Source: Lucifuga dentata
Taxonomy: Eukaryota > Chordata > Actinopteri > Ophidiiformes > Bythitidae
DNA: 64,000 nt
Direction of reading: 5' to 3'
Assembly (NCBI GenBank): GCA_014773175.1
Contig: VXCM01001475.1
Location: 1-64,000, forward strand
The position numbers were made by a program, and so were the translations under genes. The notes under the pieces are model-generated. The model had not been told where the DNA came from. It worked only from the letters and a program-made list of their open reading frames with translations, and did no database searches. Positions 36,750 through 50,299 of the stretch are shown here, piece by piece. Every line of letters starts with the position of its first letter. The stretch's first letter is position 1.

Positions 36750-37559
36750 TATACCATCATACTGTACTTACAGCACTCAGACTCCCTTCATAAAAATTTT
36801 GGGCATTGTTCCACTACCAGTGCTGTATGTGGGAGAAATGCACAGCCTTGTCAACAACTATTGCAAGCTACTTCCTGCCTGTGCAGGCTGTAAAGGACTG
36901 TTAACATTCCTACTGAGTTACCAGTTATTACCTGTACAATCCAATGCAATATCCATGCAAGAAATCATATTACTGTGGGACTTGTAATGTTCAGATTTGT
37001 TTGACACTGTGTCAGAAAGGTGTTAATTTAAAAGCTCTACGGTTGTTTTGAGGCAGTAGATAGTGATGATGTCCTATTAAACTGAATTATATTGAAAGTA
37101 TTTTGTAATATTCTGTTCACTTAATGTATGCAGTGCATAGTACTGTATGTCAAATGTTTAGTCTTTATTGATTTACAAACATAAGGCTAAACTGTCTAAT
37201 ACAACAACCAAGACCCACCTCTGAGCAAAAATCTATGGACCACCTCACAAACAACACACCAACTCTACAAAAAAGCATAGAAAATGTCATCAATGCATGT
37301 GTGCTGCATAGACAGTAATTACAATATTTTATAGTATGAGCATGAAAAGATACAGAAGTGCATAAGGTGCATGCAGAACGATTAGAGATTTTTTCAACAA
37401 CAAAAACAGTCTAATTCTAAATAAAAGAGAACGTTTCATCAGACCAATGACTAGTTCCTTATTAGTATTCATTACATTTTATAAATTGCCACGATTACAG
37501 AATTTGCATTGGTTTCAACTGTTTTGATTCTCAGCAGAAATTCCCGGAGTCATCTGCCA

Positions 37560-37619
37560 CATCACTAGGGCGCTTCAAATACCACTGGTGGTACATATAC
37601 AAGAGTTTGAGAACCCCTA
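37560..37619 (+). mobile_element. Terminal fragment of a hAT-Charlie-like DNA transposon
   Basis: The text ACCACTGGTGGTACATATAC followed by AGAGTTTGAGAACCCCTA matches the conserved right end of Charlie-type hAT elements, whose terminal inverted repeat is of the form CAGGGGTTCTCAAACT. The left end was not found within the neighbouring few kilobases, so only a fragment remains and the 8-bp target duplication cannot be checked. Confidence 0.45.
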
Positions 37620-40600
37620 GTCTAATTGGTACTAACTACAGCTTCAAAATTTACCATAAAGCTGAATTAATATTCTTCTGACATGATGACAACAAACATT
37701 GAACAATATAAGTTCCACAAAGGTATGATTTATTGCAGGGTTCTTGTATTGGATTGCATTACACTCTTCAAGTGAAGCAAATAAGCCAATAAGACAGTAT
37801 GTATGAGGCATCAAATCCAGGGAAAAATCTACCAGATAAATTATTCAGAATTAAGAGTGAATCAGAAAATTCAGTTTATCACTGAGTGAGTGTGCTTCAA
37901 GTCTGCCTTAAGCACACAAAACCCAAATTTGGCTGCTTATAACACTTTAAAACAATGATATTTGGACCTCAATCAGACAAAGTCTGAAAATTAGCCATTT
38001 TAATTAGCCATTAGTGGATGGCTAATTGGGGAGTATGAGCCAGAAAGCCTAGGAAGAATCTGAAAGATGTAGGAATGAGCTACTTAGCAAAGGGCACATT
38101 ACTTTGATGATCCAAGAAACCATCATACCAAGCAACTTTTGTAATTCTGATCTTATATTCTATTTTAGAATATGCCATATTTTGAGTGTTATTGTATGCC
38201 TTTAATCTACTTCTACAAGTTTCTTTCAAGTCTAGGTGACGGTGAATATATAGATGTTATGCATGCACTTAACCTCAGTACACAACAACTAACAACTGTG
38301 CAACAGTCTCCTGGCCTCAGCTTCTTTGCTTCAGATTGGAGAGGCACTGTATCGATTCAAAGAGGCCTAGCCACCTTCCCCCTCTTTTAAAGAAGCCAAG
38401 TCATGTGTCCAGCTCTGCTCTGAGAATCATTTCCTTATAGTCTCAGAGGGAGAGACAGGGGAGAGCATCTGGAAAAACAAACAGGAAACCCAGTTGGGAT
38501 GGAGGAAGGTTGGGATGATATACAGCCAGCAGGGAGTACTGAAGCTCGCTGCCATGAGAGTGGATTGGACTGGAGGGCAATAGGGAGCATGGAGGGAATG
38601 GTCCACTTTATACTGCATGCCTCATGAAAATATAATGAACAGGAGCCAACGGCCCAACAGCCAACACACAGATATCCACACATGCAGGAACACAGCTGTT
38701 CAAGCAAGCAATAACTCTCACACAAACACTCAGTGCACTGACCAATACTGTATATACACACAAAACATAATGCTTTCACATAAATGTTAAATCACTCTGG
38801 CATATCAAGAGCACACATGTTAAACAGATAAGCCTTTTTCTGGCAGTATTAAAGACCCAACTACTTTTACATGTTTTATTTAATATATTTAATATTTGAT
38901 ATTTTTCTGAATATAAGTTACAGGTATATTCATACATACAACTGAACACTTTGATTGATAAAATAAAATTAAACTGGGTGTTTGTGTGTTTCTAAAATAA
39001 ATAGTTGTTTTCTCCCTTGAAGAAGCCTGACAAGAGGAGAACTAGAGATACTTTATTTCTCTAAACAAACTTTAAGGCATTCAAATGTTACAATATGTGA
39101 ATGGGACAAAATAGGGTGTCAACAAAAATTCACACACATGCTCACATAATGCTCAATACAACTTGAGTTACAGGACTGACTAGGAAAATATCATAGAACT
39201 CCTGAGTTTTGTCTTTAAAACTGAAAATATTAGACAGACATGAATAGAAAAGCAATGCTTTGGCAAAGGAAAGTCATGTCTGATGATGTAATTTTAGTGA
39301 GACATGAAATATTGAAACCATGTTATTTCATGCCTGTCTACGCACATGCTTATGGAAATGTCCCATGCTGACGTTCCAAATAGGATTTCAAGGATCTGGT
39401 TTGCAGATGGGAAAAATACGACAGATATTGAAAAGGACTGCTCAAGAAAACGGACGTCCAAATCTGAGTGAGCAAATGACATTGCACAGCACACAGAGCA
39501 GAGGGAAAGTGATCAATGTAGATCATAAACAGAATACAATAAAGTAATCCATTGCCATTACCAGCAAATGGGCATTGTATTGGAAGCCTTTGCAGACTGA
39601 GACATGCATTGCTACATTTGCCAAGTAACTTGGGTGAATGCATAAAGAAGAATTGCCATGTAATGCATTGCCACTGAATGGAAGAAAATGAAGTGTGGAT
39701 TCTTTCCCTTGGCACCTTAAACACTTTAGATTGGCTTAAAATGCTTTTATTCAGAGAAGATAGGGGAAATTCTTTTGACAAAAGAAAAGCAAGCTGTGGT
39801 TGTGTGCTTCATCCATGTACACACACCCACTCACTCACACAGATATACTTAAACATAAAAAATACACAACTCATCACGCAGCCTTGTCACGCAATCCCCA
39901 GTGTGTGTCTGTGAAACCTGAGTGCTGCTCTGTCACACTCCCAACATCTGGATCTGTTAAGAAAATTAACAGCCTGGCTATTCCACTGTCATTTAACCTG
40001 CAAGCAATTGAGCCATGTGTTGAAAAGTTTTCTTGCAGACTCATAAGTCTGCTTGGAAAAGTGCCTTTTTGTCGTAAATCTTCTAACTCCCTCTATTGAG
40101 TAGCAGTGTGTCTGGTAGACATTTTCTTCTCTGAGGTTTATGTTAATGCACAGATTACTCCAGTAACATTTAAAATCTGACAAATAAACCTAATGTGTGA
40201 TGAGGGTGCTTGTCAGGTGATGGCATACACATTATAATAGGAATAATTAGTCTTAGTTGTAATTAAGCAAATTTACAGCAGTTTGTTTGAGGCATGTTTT
40301 CTTTTTCCTTGTCTCATTCACAAAAATGACTTTGAGAATACAACATATTTGTACCACATACTATGTGCAGGGCTATAGGATAATACAGTATTAGGCAATT
40401 TATTATGTAGATTATATGCAGTATTTGCTTTGTGTGTGTGTGTCAGGGTTTCAGGTGACAGTCCAGCAAAATTTAAATGGTAACTCAAATAATTAATGAA
40501 ACAATAATTTAAAATTTGTTAGCTACTTAGAACTGTCTGAAATTTTCTTTCTATGGCTTTTTATGAATAGTTGTCCAGTGACTTAAGCTCTTGAATCTCT

Positions 40601-41562
40601 GTCCTTGGATGCTGTGAACACCTATTAAATAATTCAACAAAACAAGAGAGAAGTAGGTAATAGAACTGAGGCATAAAGCAACTCAATCAGAGCTAGCTGT
40701 CTGAAGCTCCCACCCTTGCCCCCAGAACTTATACAATGCATACGCCTTCTACTCTCTGAGGTCAAAGGCTGTTTGTTGACCACAAACCACACAAAATTGG
40801 TTGCTCTGTAGCCATGACTGTCAGAAGACCACAGGGTGGTCAGTGCTAGAATCTGAGTTGCAAAATAATCATGTTTCACTCACACGAGACCACCCACATA
40901 TCTACAGAATGAGTATACTTAGACTCAAACCTACTTTTATGTTTGAATGAGGTCATGTGAGGAAAAATGAAATTGTCTTTCAGTGGTGAAACATTACATA
41001 GCATTGTGACATTAACAGGAAAAGTGTGGTTATTTGCTGTCTTTGAACTTTCTGTTATGTCAAAGGAAAATTACTGTCAGTTTCCTGTGACAGCTTTCAC
41101 AACCAATCCAGAGCATGTGAATCATACAAGCAACCAAGATTAACAGGTGGTTTATACATTTTTGCGTAACCTGTTCTTTACTGTCTTCATGCATGCTAAA
41201 TGTTACTGTCAACATTTTAATTTACAGTAAAAATAAGCTCACTTCAGTTTATTGGTCTGAAAGTGAACAGCAAGCAAAACCAACCCACAAGCTGATCTTG
41301 CGATGTTTCTGTAAAATTACTTCATAGGTATCAATACATGAAACCTGAAATTATACAACATAGCTAATTTATAGTTTGTAATTATCTGTGTTGCCAGATT
41401 GAAAGCACACCATATCTCATGGTTCTTTATCTCATCATACATTTGATGTGTCACCACATCATCACATGGAAAAAGCAAGCTAATTCAGAATCAACTAGTG
41501 ATGAATGCGAATGATATACTAAACATCATAAGTGCAATTACATGGCAATACTACGGACATTT

Positions 41563-41580
41563 TATATATATATATATATA
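41563..41580. repeat. (TA)n with adjacent T-rich run
   Basis: A TA tract followed by an AT-only segment to about 41610. Confidence 0.9.
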
Positions 41581-41923
41581 ATTTTTTATTTATTTTTTAA
41601 TTTTTTTTAAAGAAAGCTGGGTTGCAATCACAGGCATTATGGATGATGTAACAACTGACATCTTTTCAAGCAAAGAAACCTCAAGGAAATAATCATCAAG
41701 CTTATTAAAGAAAATTTGAACTCCTCTTCTCGTAATGTTGATTGAAAAAGGTATTGTGCTCATACAGTACACAAGTGACTGTAGAGGAATAAAGTGCAGC
41801 AGATTTGTGCTACATTACAGTTTTTACTGTGAAGAATGAGGGGTGTCATTATTGAGGCTGTACAAAATTAACAAAATTAAATAGTTCCCCCTGCTGGCAT
41901 GGCTGACTTCAGTATGCTTATCT

Positions 41924-41926
<3 letters not shown>

Positions 41927-41966
<40 letters not shown>
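41927..41966. repeat. (GA)20 microsatellite
   Basis: Uninterrupted AG/GA tract. Confidence 0.95.
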
Positions 41967-41970
<4 letters not shown>

Positions 41971-43431
41971 AAAGAGCACTACCCTCAGAACCCAACTACG
42001 ATCAATTAGTCTAGCTGTACAATAGCTGGAAATCTCATATTAGGGCCATGCATTCCTTATCAGCAAGTGAATTTTCACATGCCAGATAATACTCTGAGTA
42101 ATACAGTTGAATGAATAATGATGTAGGCAAGGCAATAGTGTTATTTTTACCCTCAGGCAGCTGGTAGCACTCACAGTTAACCTAAAAAGTGAAGCTCACA
42201 CTTGAGGGCACTTTCTCAAGTCCTCCCACACATGTTGAAAGATGAAAAGGGCCGTTTTGGTGCTTTCAATCTATTTTGGTACAGAATTTAATACAAATAT
42301 TCTTGTAGTTCCATTGAACTGAATGTTTTTGATTTAATGAATTTCTAAGAAACTCAACTCAGCAACTGACGGTATACCAATTGTACTGTATATAAGCTTC
42401 TTCTTTAGTTATCACCTGTATACATTTAAGAATGCCTGCATTTTTGCTCCAGTGAGCAGTGCAACACTGCATTGTGGGATATAAGTGATAGTAATGGTGA
42501 GTATTCTTCCCCATCCTCCCCACCAGACAGGTGCTGTGTGGGTAAACTGGCAGTGCTGGACATGTCACTCTAATTTCATTGACAGGTTTATGACCTTTTA
42601 TGTGTCCCAGCTGCCATGTTTATGGCAGGCTGACTGTGCGTTCATGTTCAACAACATTAAACATGCATAAGCTCAACACTGTGGCCACCACACGGTACAG
42701 AATGCTCTCTGCAAGAGCCCTGAACACCTAACATGTCTTTGGGGGCGATGGATGCAATGAGAGCTATAAAAGCAAGTAGAAATCAAAATATAGGATGATA
42801 CATGGATAAATAGAGTCTCATAAGATTAAAATAATGAAAGGTGAAAACTACAAATCTGAGTCAAAATAGAGTCTAATTTTACAGGCTGCTTGGCTCACGA
42901 ATAGTACTGTACATCTGATTAATCTTCCCTGTCCACCCAGCCAACAAGGTCAGAGGAGGCAAGGTGATTGGACCTACGGCACTGGGAGTGTCAATCCTGC
43001 AGACCCAACAGTAAGCAGGGTAATTAATAATACCTCTGGGAAGTTCTCACAAAACATAGGAGCTCTGTTGATTCCTGGAGTACAGTAGCCCTCAGAAAGA
43101 GGGGCAAGCAATGGGAGAAAGGGGAGTCAAATGGGGTNGGGCAGCCAGTGATTTATAGACCATTGCTATTTAGAGGGTATTTGGCAAGAGTTGTTGTGCT
43201 TATCGAGGATGTATGCCTGGGTCTTCACCAGAGCTTTCTGACCCTTCCACCCCTAGAAGCCTTTTTATTCCACCTCTGAGAACCAGATAAGACCCCAGTT
43301 CACCTTTATGATGAGAAAAAACCCTAGGTTTATTTGTTTTTCTCACATATATTGAATTCTTACTGAATTTGGTCTCTTAGAAAAATCAATAGAAGCATTT
43401 GTATGTATAAGAAATGTGAAAATTTATCAAT

Positions 43432-43451
43432 CGATAAGGCGCAAGTGTATC

Positions 43452-43493
<42 letters not shown>

Positions 43494-43516
43494 AGNCGAT
43501 AAGGCGCAAGTGTATC

Positions 43517-43558
<42 letters not shown>

Positions 43559-43560
43559 AG
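43432..43560 (+). repeat. Perfect 64-bp tandem duplication with (GA)n, split by one N (assembly join)
   Basis: 43432-43495 and 43497-43560 are identical, each containing the same (GA)n tract and ending GATGAAG. The N at 43496 lies between them. It has the same signature as the duplications at 12999 and 21911. Confidence 0.9.
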
Positions 43561-44321
43561 AGAGGGATTTAAAGAGGGAATGGAGGATAGATTGTGACAA
43601 GGGCACAAAAGACACAAGATGAGAAATCAGGGGAGATAAACAGAAAGAGAAAAGGCTTGAAAACTCCCCTGTGATTTGTCAGTGATATGCCCTAAAGCCA
43701 GTGGAAGAGACATCAGTATCACAGGCCATAACAAAACATGTCAGGATGATTATCAGGCTAAAGATGTGATTAGAGCCACATCATGCTGTGCCCTGCACTC
43801 TTTTCTCATGAGGAATATATTCTTTGCTCCCCTTGTTTTCTCTTCCTTTTAAATGGCGATTATAATTTGGTTGTGTGGAGGGGTGCCAGGAAATAAACAG
43901 TTTAGTGTCATAGCTACAGCTGAGCAAGCACACTGTGGCCCAAGCCCTGCCTGGGGACAGGTGCCAGCACAATGCTCCGTTTAACACTACAACCATGCAA
44001 GCTCTTTGTACTTTACCTAAACTGCCATCATGGAGATATCAGTCTTAGGTGAATGATTGGTATTTTGTAAAATATATCTGTGGTCACAACATGGGTAATT
44101 AACTCACTGTTCTGACATGAATCCATTTATGCGCTAAGTCCTCTATTCAGAAAAAGGTATGAGCCACAACTGGTGCATACATATGCACCGATGCATATAC
44201 ATGCACTGAATGGCAGATATACTGGTTGTAGATGAGAAGACACAAGAGGTAAGATACAATAAAACCCACATTTACTCCACAGACCAGGATCTCCACAAGG
44301 CCTCTGTAGGGTTTAAGACTT

Positions 44322-44357
44322 AAAAAAAAAAAAAAAAAANTAAAAAAAAAAAAAAAA
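44322..44357. repeat. Poly-A run interrupted by an N
   Basis: Two A runs of 17-18 bases flank NT at 44340-44341. True length unknown. Confidence 0.9.
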
Positions 44358-44623
44358 ACATCTGGCTAACAGAGCTTAAGAAAGACTATTGAGACAGGAA
44401 GCTGTTACCTTTTTCATTTGAGATATATAAAGCCCAAGAGTCTCAGCACCCCCAGAGCAGGGTCACAGTAAATCAAATGGCAGCAAAACCATACTGAAAC
44501 AAATTTCAGTGTGGGTCAGTTTTCTTCTTTGAAGAGAAAATCCTGTATATCCTCATTCTGCTTTCCTTGTTCTTGTTCCTTGCATTTGTTATTTGTCATT
44601 TGTTACTTGTGAAAAAAAGAAAA

Positions 44624-44667
44624 TAAAATTATATATATATAGATATATCTATATATATATAATTTTA
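44624..44667. repeat. Perfect 44-bp AT palindrome
   Basis: The sequence equals its own reverse complement over 44 bp, from TAAAATT at the left edge through (AT)n and a central AGATATATCT to AATTTTA at the right edge. It can extrude as a cruciform without a loop penalty. It lies 45 bp upstream of a second, unrelated hairpin. Confidence 0.9.
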
Positions 44668-44711
44668 TGCACACACACACACTTTACCTAGAAAATTGTA
44701 AAATCATACTG

Positions 44712-44766
44712 ATCAGTCATCTAATGCATGATTTAGAATAACAGCTTCATGCATTAGATGACTGAT
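44712..44766. repeat. Hairpin with perfect 20-bp stem and 15-base loop
   Basis: The left arm is ATCAGTCATCTAATGCATGA at 44712-44731. The right arm, its exact reverse complement, is at 44747-44766, across a 15-base loop. It is shorter than an animal microRNA precursor and fully paired, so a small foldback insertion or local inverted duplication is more likely than a microRNA. Confidence 0.85.
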
Positions 44767-45983
44767 AAGAGAAATGGGGCCAAATTGCAAATTTATTGAC
44801 ATTTGTGCTCCACAAATCACTCAGGGGTACAGAAAAGCAATGCTATTATACAGACTCTCTCTTTTTGAGGCAATTTTGAGAAATGTAATTTGGGGCTCCC
44901 AACATATTTTTATTTTCAGCATTTATTTACCCTTTGCTTAAACAGCATCTCAAATGAAATCTTTAACAAGACAATAAGTAGAAAACAAAATAGCAGCAGC
45001 ACAGTGTTTAGACAAGGAAAATTAATCTAAATGTAGTGGAACATGTTGCATTTTAATAAGCACACAGCCATAAACAGTGGCAGTCTCAAGAAATTTTATG
45101 ATTAAATTTCATCTGTTTAATCACTGTAGCCACAGTATTCATAACTCAAGTATATCAGCACAGCTGCTGCTTTGCTCAGTTTAGGAGAGGGAAAGGAGGA
45201 ATGAAGACCAGTTAGTGAGGAAGAAGCCATTGTCCTGTATTTTGTTATTAAAAAAAAAATTGTTGTGGTTCTCTTGCATCATAATGACTGGCAAGACAAA
45301 CTAGTGAGACAAATACAGGTCTAGGGATTTGTATTGCAGAGGAATGAAAGAGGGGACATGCAGTGGAGAGCGTCCTTACAGCAGAAGAAAAGAGGTGGAG
45401 CAAGAGGTGGAGAGATGCTTTAAACTGATTTATATCAAATGGTAATAAACTGGGCATCTGCCCCCCTGCCTGTTTAATATGCGAATATGCAGAGCATCCC
45501 GCTTCTGACAGCTCCCCATTAATAAAAGCATGGCTGGGAGCGCAGGTAGCCATAGCTCATCTATATGAAAATACATGATGATGGTTTTACACAGAGTCAT
45601 CTTTTAGAATGGAGCCCATGTGCCAGAACAGGGCAGATACTGGGAAGTACACACAGTCATAACTTGATATACATCTGTCGTTCATATCTGGAATTTTGTC
45701 TAACGCGGTTCATGGTAAAAGTGTGAGGAAGCTGAAATCTATGAGGCGACTGTTCATCACTTTCATATTGAACAAACTGTCTGCCAAGATGGTGCCAGAC
45801 CATATGGTACAGTGCCATTTAACCCTACTAATTAATGAAACCATTTTCTTTATACACTAATGATGGATGTCTTTGTTAGACACTTTACACTCTCAGTGGG
45901 CCAAAAGTTTTTCCAGTTCAGCCAATTCACTTAATTTATACAATACCCTTAAGAATGTGAGATATTTATACTTTGGATGTACT

Positions 45984-46545
45984 AGTGCAGTGCCCGTTCA
46001 AAACATGCCTGTTAGGACCGGGTTCAAAACATGCCTGTTAGGACTTTATGGTGTGCACTGCATCCTGCCATAAGTACCCGTGGAGCGGAGCATATGCTGC
46101 CACACCCAGAGCATATCCTGCCACAGCTCCTGGAGCATGTTTGGACCAGGTCAGACTTTGTGGTGTGCACCACAGCCTGCCATGATTCTGTTCTGCACAT
46201 CCTCGTGAGGCAGCTTTGCTTGCCGTGGCCATTCAAAACGTGTCTGCTCGGACTCGGCAGGACTTTATGGTGTGCACCACAGCCTACCATAAGTGGACGT
46301 GGAGTGGAGCATATAGTGCTGCATCCGGAGCATATCCTGCTGCCACACCTGGAGTGTATCCTGCCACATGGACTCAATTCAAGAACCACTCATCCAAACA
46401 ACTTTGCACACGACACTGCATGTTCTTGGGTCCTGAGCATTATACCTGACAGATTTCAACTTCATACAGTGCTGGGTTGTCGAGATATTGGTGCCACAGA
46501 CAGACGGACAGAGATTTCTGGCTTTATAGTAAGATATCTATTACA
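45984..46545 (+). repeat. Unclassified interspersed repeat with an internal duplicated module
   Basis: It opens near TACTAGTGCAGTGCCCGTTC and ends near GTCGAGATATTGGTGCCACA, GACAGACGGACAGAGA and TTATAGTAAGAT. Inside, a TTCAAAAC(A/G)TG(C/T)CTG...GGACTTTATGGTGTGCAC...CCATAAGT...GGAGCATAT module starts at about 46022 and again at about 46230; a diverged partial copy of the TTTGTGGTGTGCACCACAGC core is near 46156. A TTCAAAACATGCCTGTTAGG pair repeats at about 46000 and 46024. The ACAGACAGACGGACAGAG-like end resembles 3' tails of some non-LTR elements, but I cannot name the family. The frames up to 173 aa across it look incidental. Confidence 0.5.
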
Positions 46546-48558
46546 GTCATAACTAAGTAAGAGCAGTTGCTTTTTACAGGTAACCTTGTAATTTACAAGC
46601 TCTAGCATTTGAGATATGGAATGATTCATAAAATGAATAGACCATCCTGATGAGCATTACTCTTGTACGCTCATCTTCCCTGGGCAATGAGTCCATAGAT
46701 TTTAGACAAAGATGCATTTCTACAAGTCCAGTATTCTTCTAACTCACATGCATATTTCCTTCATCCACTTTATCCCAGCAGATGCCCCCATGAGGGGGAG
46801 GGAACAGGGGAAAGAAGAGAAACATAAGGATGCTATGGACCTGGTATGGCCAGCCCCTTGAGGCCCCAGTAATACCCACTCTTAGTCCATGTATTTTACA
46901 TGAACAATCCTCAGAGGGCACAGACAATAGGAATCTTAGACTATTTAAATACAGGATTTGGGACATCAAAGCCAGGCTGATATTGGAATAACAGAAATTA
47001 GGGATATGGAAGTTGCAGAAATAGCCACATTTCCATAAGATGATAATTAGTCCCAGGGCTAGCTGGGTCAAGATAAAGCCTGTTTGTTGAGGCTTTGCAT
47101 TAGCAGGAAGCCTACAGCAGAAAATTACAGAAGAGTGAAATTTTCAGTTGAAATAGTGGTTGAAAGTAATAATTAAATTTTATACTAGTTGTATTCCATG
47201 AATGCAAAAGTGAAAACACAAAGTTAAAAGCTTGTTGACTCCTTTTAAATATTATATTAAAGCTGATTGTACAAAGAGAAGGAACATAAATGTTGCATAG
47301 GGTAACTCTCTTTCAATATAGCGTTCAATTCGACAAGAAGATAAATATGATCAATATGTTTCACAATAATCCATGAGACCCTTCTTTTGATTATCTTCAG
47401 TGACTACAAAGGCTTATAAGACATACATGACAAATAATTATGTGCCTACGTGCACCACTTAGGCAAGATGAAAAAGAATGAAGCCTCATCTAGTCTAAAT
47501 TTTAACTCAGAGGGGACCAGGCCACAGGACTACTGCACTTCTCTCTGTGTGTAGTAATTTGCGTTGTCTTGTACTATTTCCACTTATGTGTAAACAGCAA
47601 GGGAGTAAAATCATTTTATTTTCTCCTGCTGAGAGGGATGTTAAGAGGGGCCAGAGAGTCTGTCTCCTTATCTAATAACCCTGCCACAAGCCTGCCAACA
47701 CAGGAGAATCCTGGCAATGAGCAGGGAGGGAGTCACAGAGCCATTTAGAAACCAAACTTGGCTCAGGCAGTGAAATCCACACTGCTACTGGAAGAGTGAT
47801 GCTGGTCTCCCTCCACTTCCTCCGAAGAGGCAGATCTGATACATCTGGCTGCATCTGGCATGTCTGTCTGTAAGCATTTCTTTGCCTTTTGATATTTAAT
47901 CACTAAGCACAGTTTAAATCACAGTGCAATGCTGCAAAACACAGGCAGTGAAATCTGATTCATTTACACACATTAAAATTTCCCTCCAGGGACCTTTTCC
48001 AGTCCCAATAAATGCTACACAAAAGAGAAGTGGAGATGAAGGAGGAATCAAAACTGGAGTGTGGTGAACCTTTTTCTTTTTTATGTTTATTGCTGTGCAG
48101 AAACTCATTTGCACAGATTACAGCACAACATTAATCAAGCTCTCCTGAATTCAGTCGTAATCCTCCATTCATTTATGTTAGATGAACAAAGGGTGCAGTA
48201 TTGTTTATGAAAAGCTGAAAACTTGAAAGAAACTCAGCCTGGTTGCTATCAAAGAGTAGGATTCACTTATTACTGTGGTGATGGATAGGAATGGACCACC
48301 ACTCTAAGCTCCACCACATCAATGCTCATCACCACAATGAGTTTGTTTGATCCATAAACAAACTGGACTCCATGTGGAAGAAAGATGATACTTCAGATGA
48401 TAAGCTGAGAAATGTCAACTGATGGAAAGATGATGTAAGAAAATAAGAAATTTAAAAAAACCCAATAATACTACCACAAAGAAATCCAAAGACATACATT
48501 ACATTACCAAAAATGAATCACAGAAAAGTAAAATATGGTTATATTATTGAGAAGTAGT

Positions 48559-48591
48559 GTTTTTTTTTTTTTTTTNTTTTTTTTTTTTTTT
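48559..48591. repeat. Poly-T run with an N
   Basis: T homopolymer on both sides of the N at 48576, followed by GTTTT/GTTTG-type repeats to about 48625. Confidence 0.9.
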
Positions 48592-50299
48592 GTTTTGTTT
48601 GTTTGTTTTGTTTTGGGTTTTTTTTTATGAATGACACAAAATCAATTTTTCTCTTTGTCCATATCTTTTTGTCAAATTAGATGGCTACATTAATGCCTGC
48701 TAAAAACGATTGCATTAAGGCACCCTTCACCTTTATGTTTTGACCATCAAAGAGAAGTTCTCATAACAGCATTTAAGAAGATGATTGGTTGAAAGAACTC
48801 TCAGGAATGCCCCAGCAGCCTGGCAGACAGTGTCCCCTGGTGTCTATAATGTCTCATCTATATTGGATCTCTAGCTTATACACCAAATATTTACTTCCTC
48901 AAACCACCCCCATAAACACATTATTTGGGAGGCATTTTTATACTAGTAGCTGCTTGTCAGTATTTAAGTAACACACTAAAAGAGCCCCTGCCATTATGTT
49001 CTACACAAGTGTTGAATGTTGCCTATGTCATCTATCCAAAGACCATGCAGCAATTAGATTTGTTGGTCAATGTTGAATGGAAACAGAAAAATTGGACATT
49101 TTTTTGTCAAAAGAGAGCATTTTAAGCACCAAAAACCTTTATGGCAGTAAGCAGAGGAAATAAACATCCATCATACAGTGGAAGAAGAGAGTGTTTGCTT
49201 CCTTATCTCCAAACTGAATTCATTACATTATGATAGTTCTATTTTAAATGATGAGACATGAGCAAGATACATGTGGTGAATGTTTTGGCAATTACCTCAA
49301 GGCAAGAAGACTGCATGGGGGGCACAGGAATGATTTTAGTAATAAATTGTAAGAAAGAAAAAATATCTTTGACCTTTAAATTCAGTTTTTGATCAAAGAT
49401 AAACTATTTTGTGATGCATGGAGTTTTTCAGTCATTTTTAATTATTTTCCTATATTTACATCCCTCTGTCTTGTCACAGCACACCTGTTGCCTAACAGAT
49501 TGTGATCCGTAAATCCTCTGACCCTTTATGGATGGAGGAGGAGGACAAGCCCAGGATATATCAAACTGCTGACAAAATATAACCTTTGTTGTAGGGTGGG
49601 TGCATGTGACATCATGTCATCCCCTGGGGCTGTGTGGGATCCAGGGCAGGCTCAAGCCTTTTGTGTGTCTAGAGCCAGTGCACCCTGTCCAACCCTGTCC
49701 ACGCGTCCAGGATCATCCTGACATGTCACCTCTATTGTCCTCAGGTCTGGACACATTCTCTCACTATGATGTAGTGTGGGAGAAACATTCTCTGCTTCTC
49801 ATCCTTTACTCCAAGCTTTTGTAGCACATGGAACCCAGGAGAAGACCACAGTAGAATATATCATATTTTACAGCTGATAGACATGCATACAGGAGTTATA
49901 TAACTTTTGGAACAGCCACAGATGGACAAAAAAAGAATTTGATGATTCTGAGATTAACCATTGCCTCAAACAAGTCATTTCAATGAATGATCACAGACCT
50001 ACAGAATTTAAAATATACCCAGTCCTATCTTTTAAGTTTCTCAGGCTAGTTTGGCTGAAACCTGAGGGGATGAGGCAAAAAGGTTTGATTTTGTGGTTGG
50101 CCTGGAGTTCATCATGGAGCATTATGAGCTGTGTCCTAATCTTTGCAGACCAATATACTGACCATCTTCTTCCATTCTCTAAGTCCTCCAGTCATATTCT
50201 TCTTGCCTTATCCCGGTATTACTGCACTTTCCATTCCCAAAATGAAAAGACATTAACCCTCATATTAGAGCTTTGTGAATATCACTGAGTTCTTTCAGT

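Larger units (their letters stand above)
34360..45983. other. Long noncoding stretch; no supportable gene
   Basis: Unique AT-rich DNA with simple repeats at 36708-36748, 41563-41580 and 41927-41966, N gaps at 43138, 43496 and 44340, and small inverted repeats near 44.6-44.8 kb. All frames are short and unrecognised. 34900-35210, 42880-43060 and 45400-45580 are balanced, repeat-free blocks that could be conserved noncoding sequence. 37560-37619 is a DNA transposon terminus. Confidence 0.45.

Noticed and set aside
44712..44766. MicroRNA precursor
   Set aside because: The stem is fully paired and only 20 bp with no flanking stem, unlike Drosha substrates of about 33 bp with bulges.
46031..46552. 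173-codon plus-strand frame with repeated Cys/His words
   Set aside because: The apparent protein repeats come from the duplicated DNA module of an interspersed repeat; overlapping minus frames are equally open.
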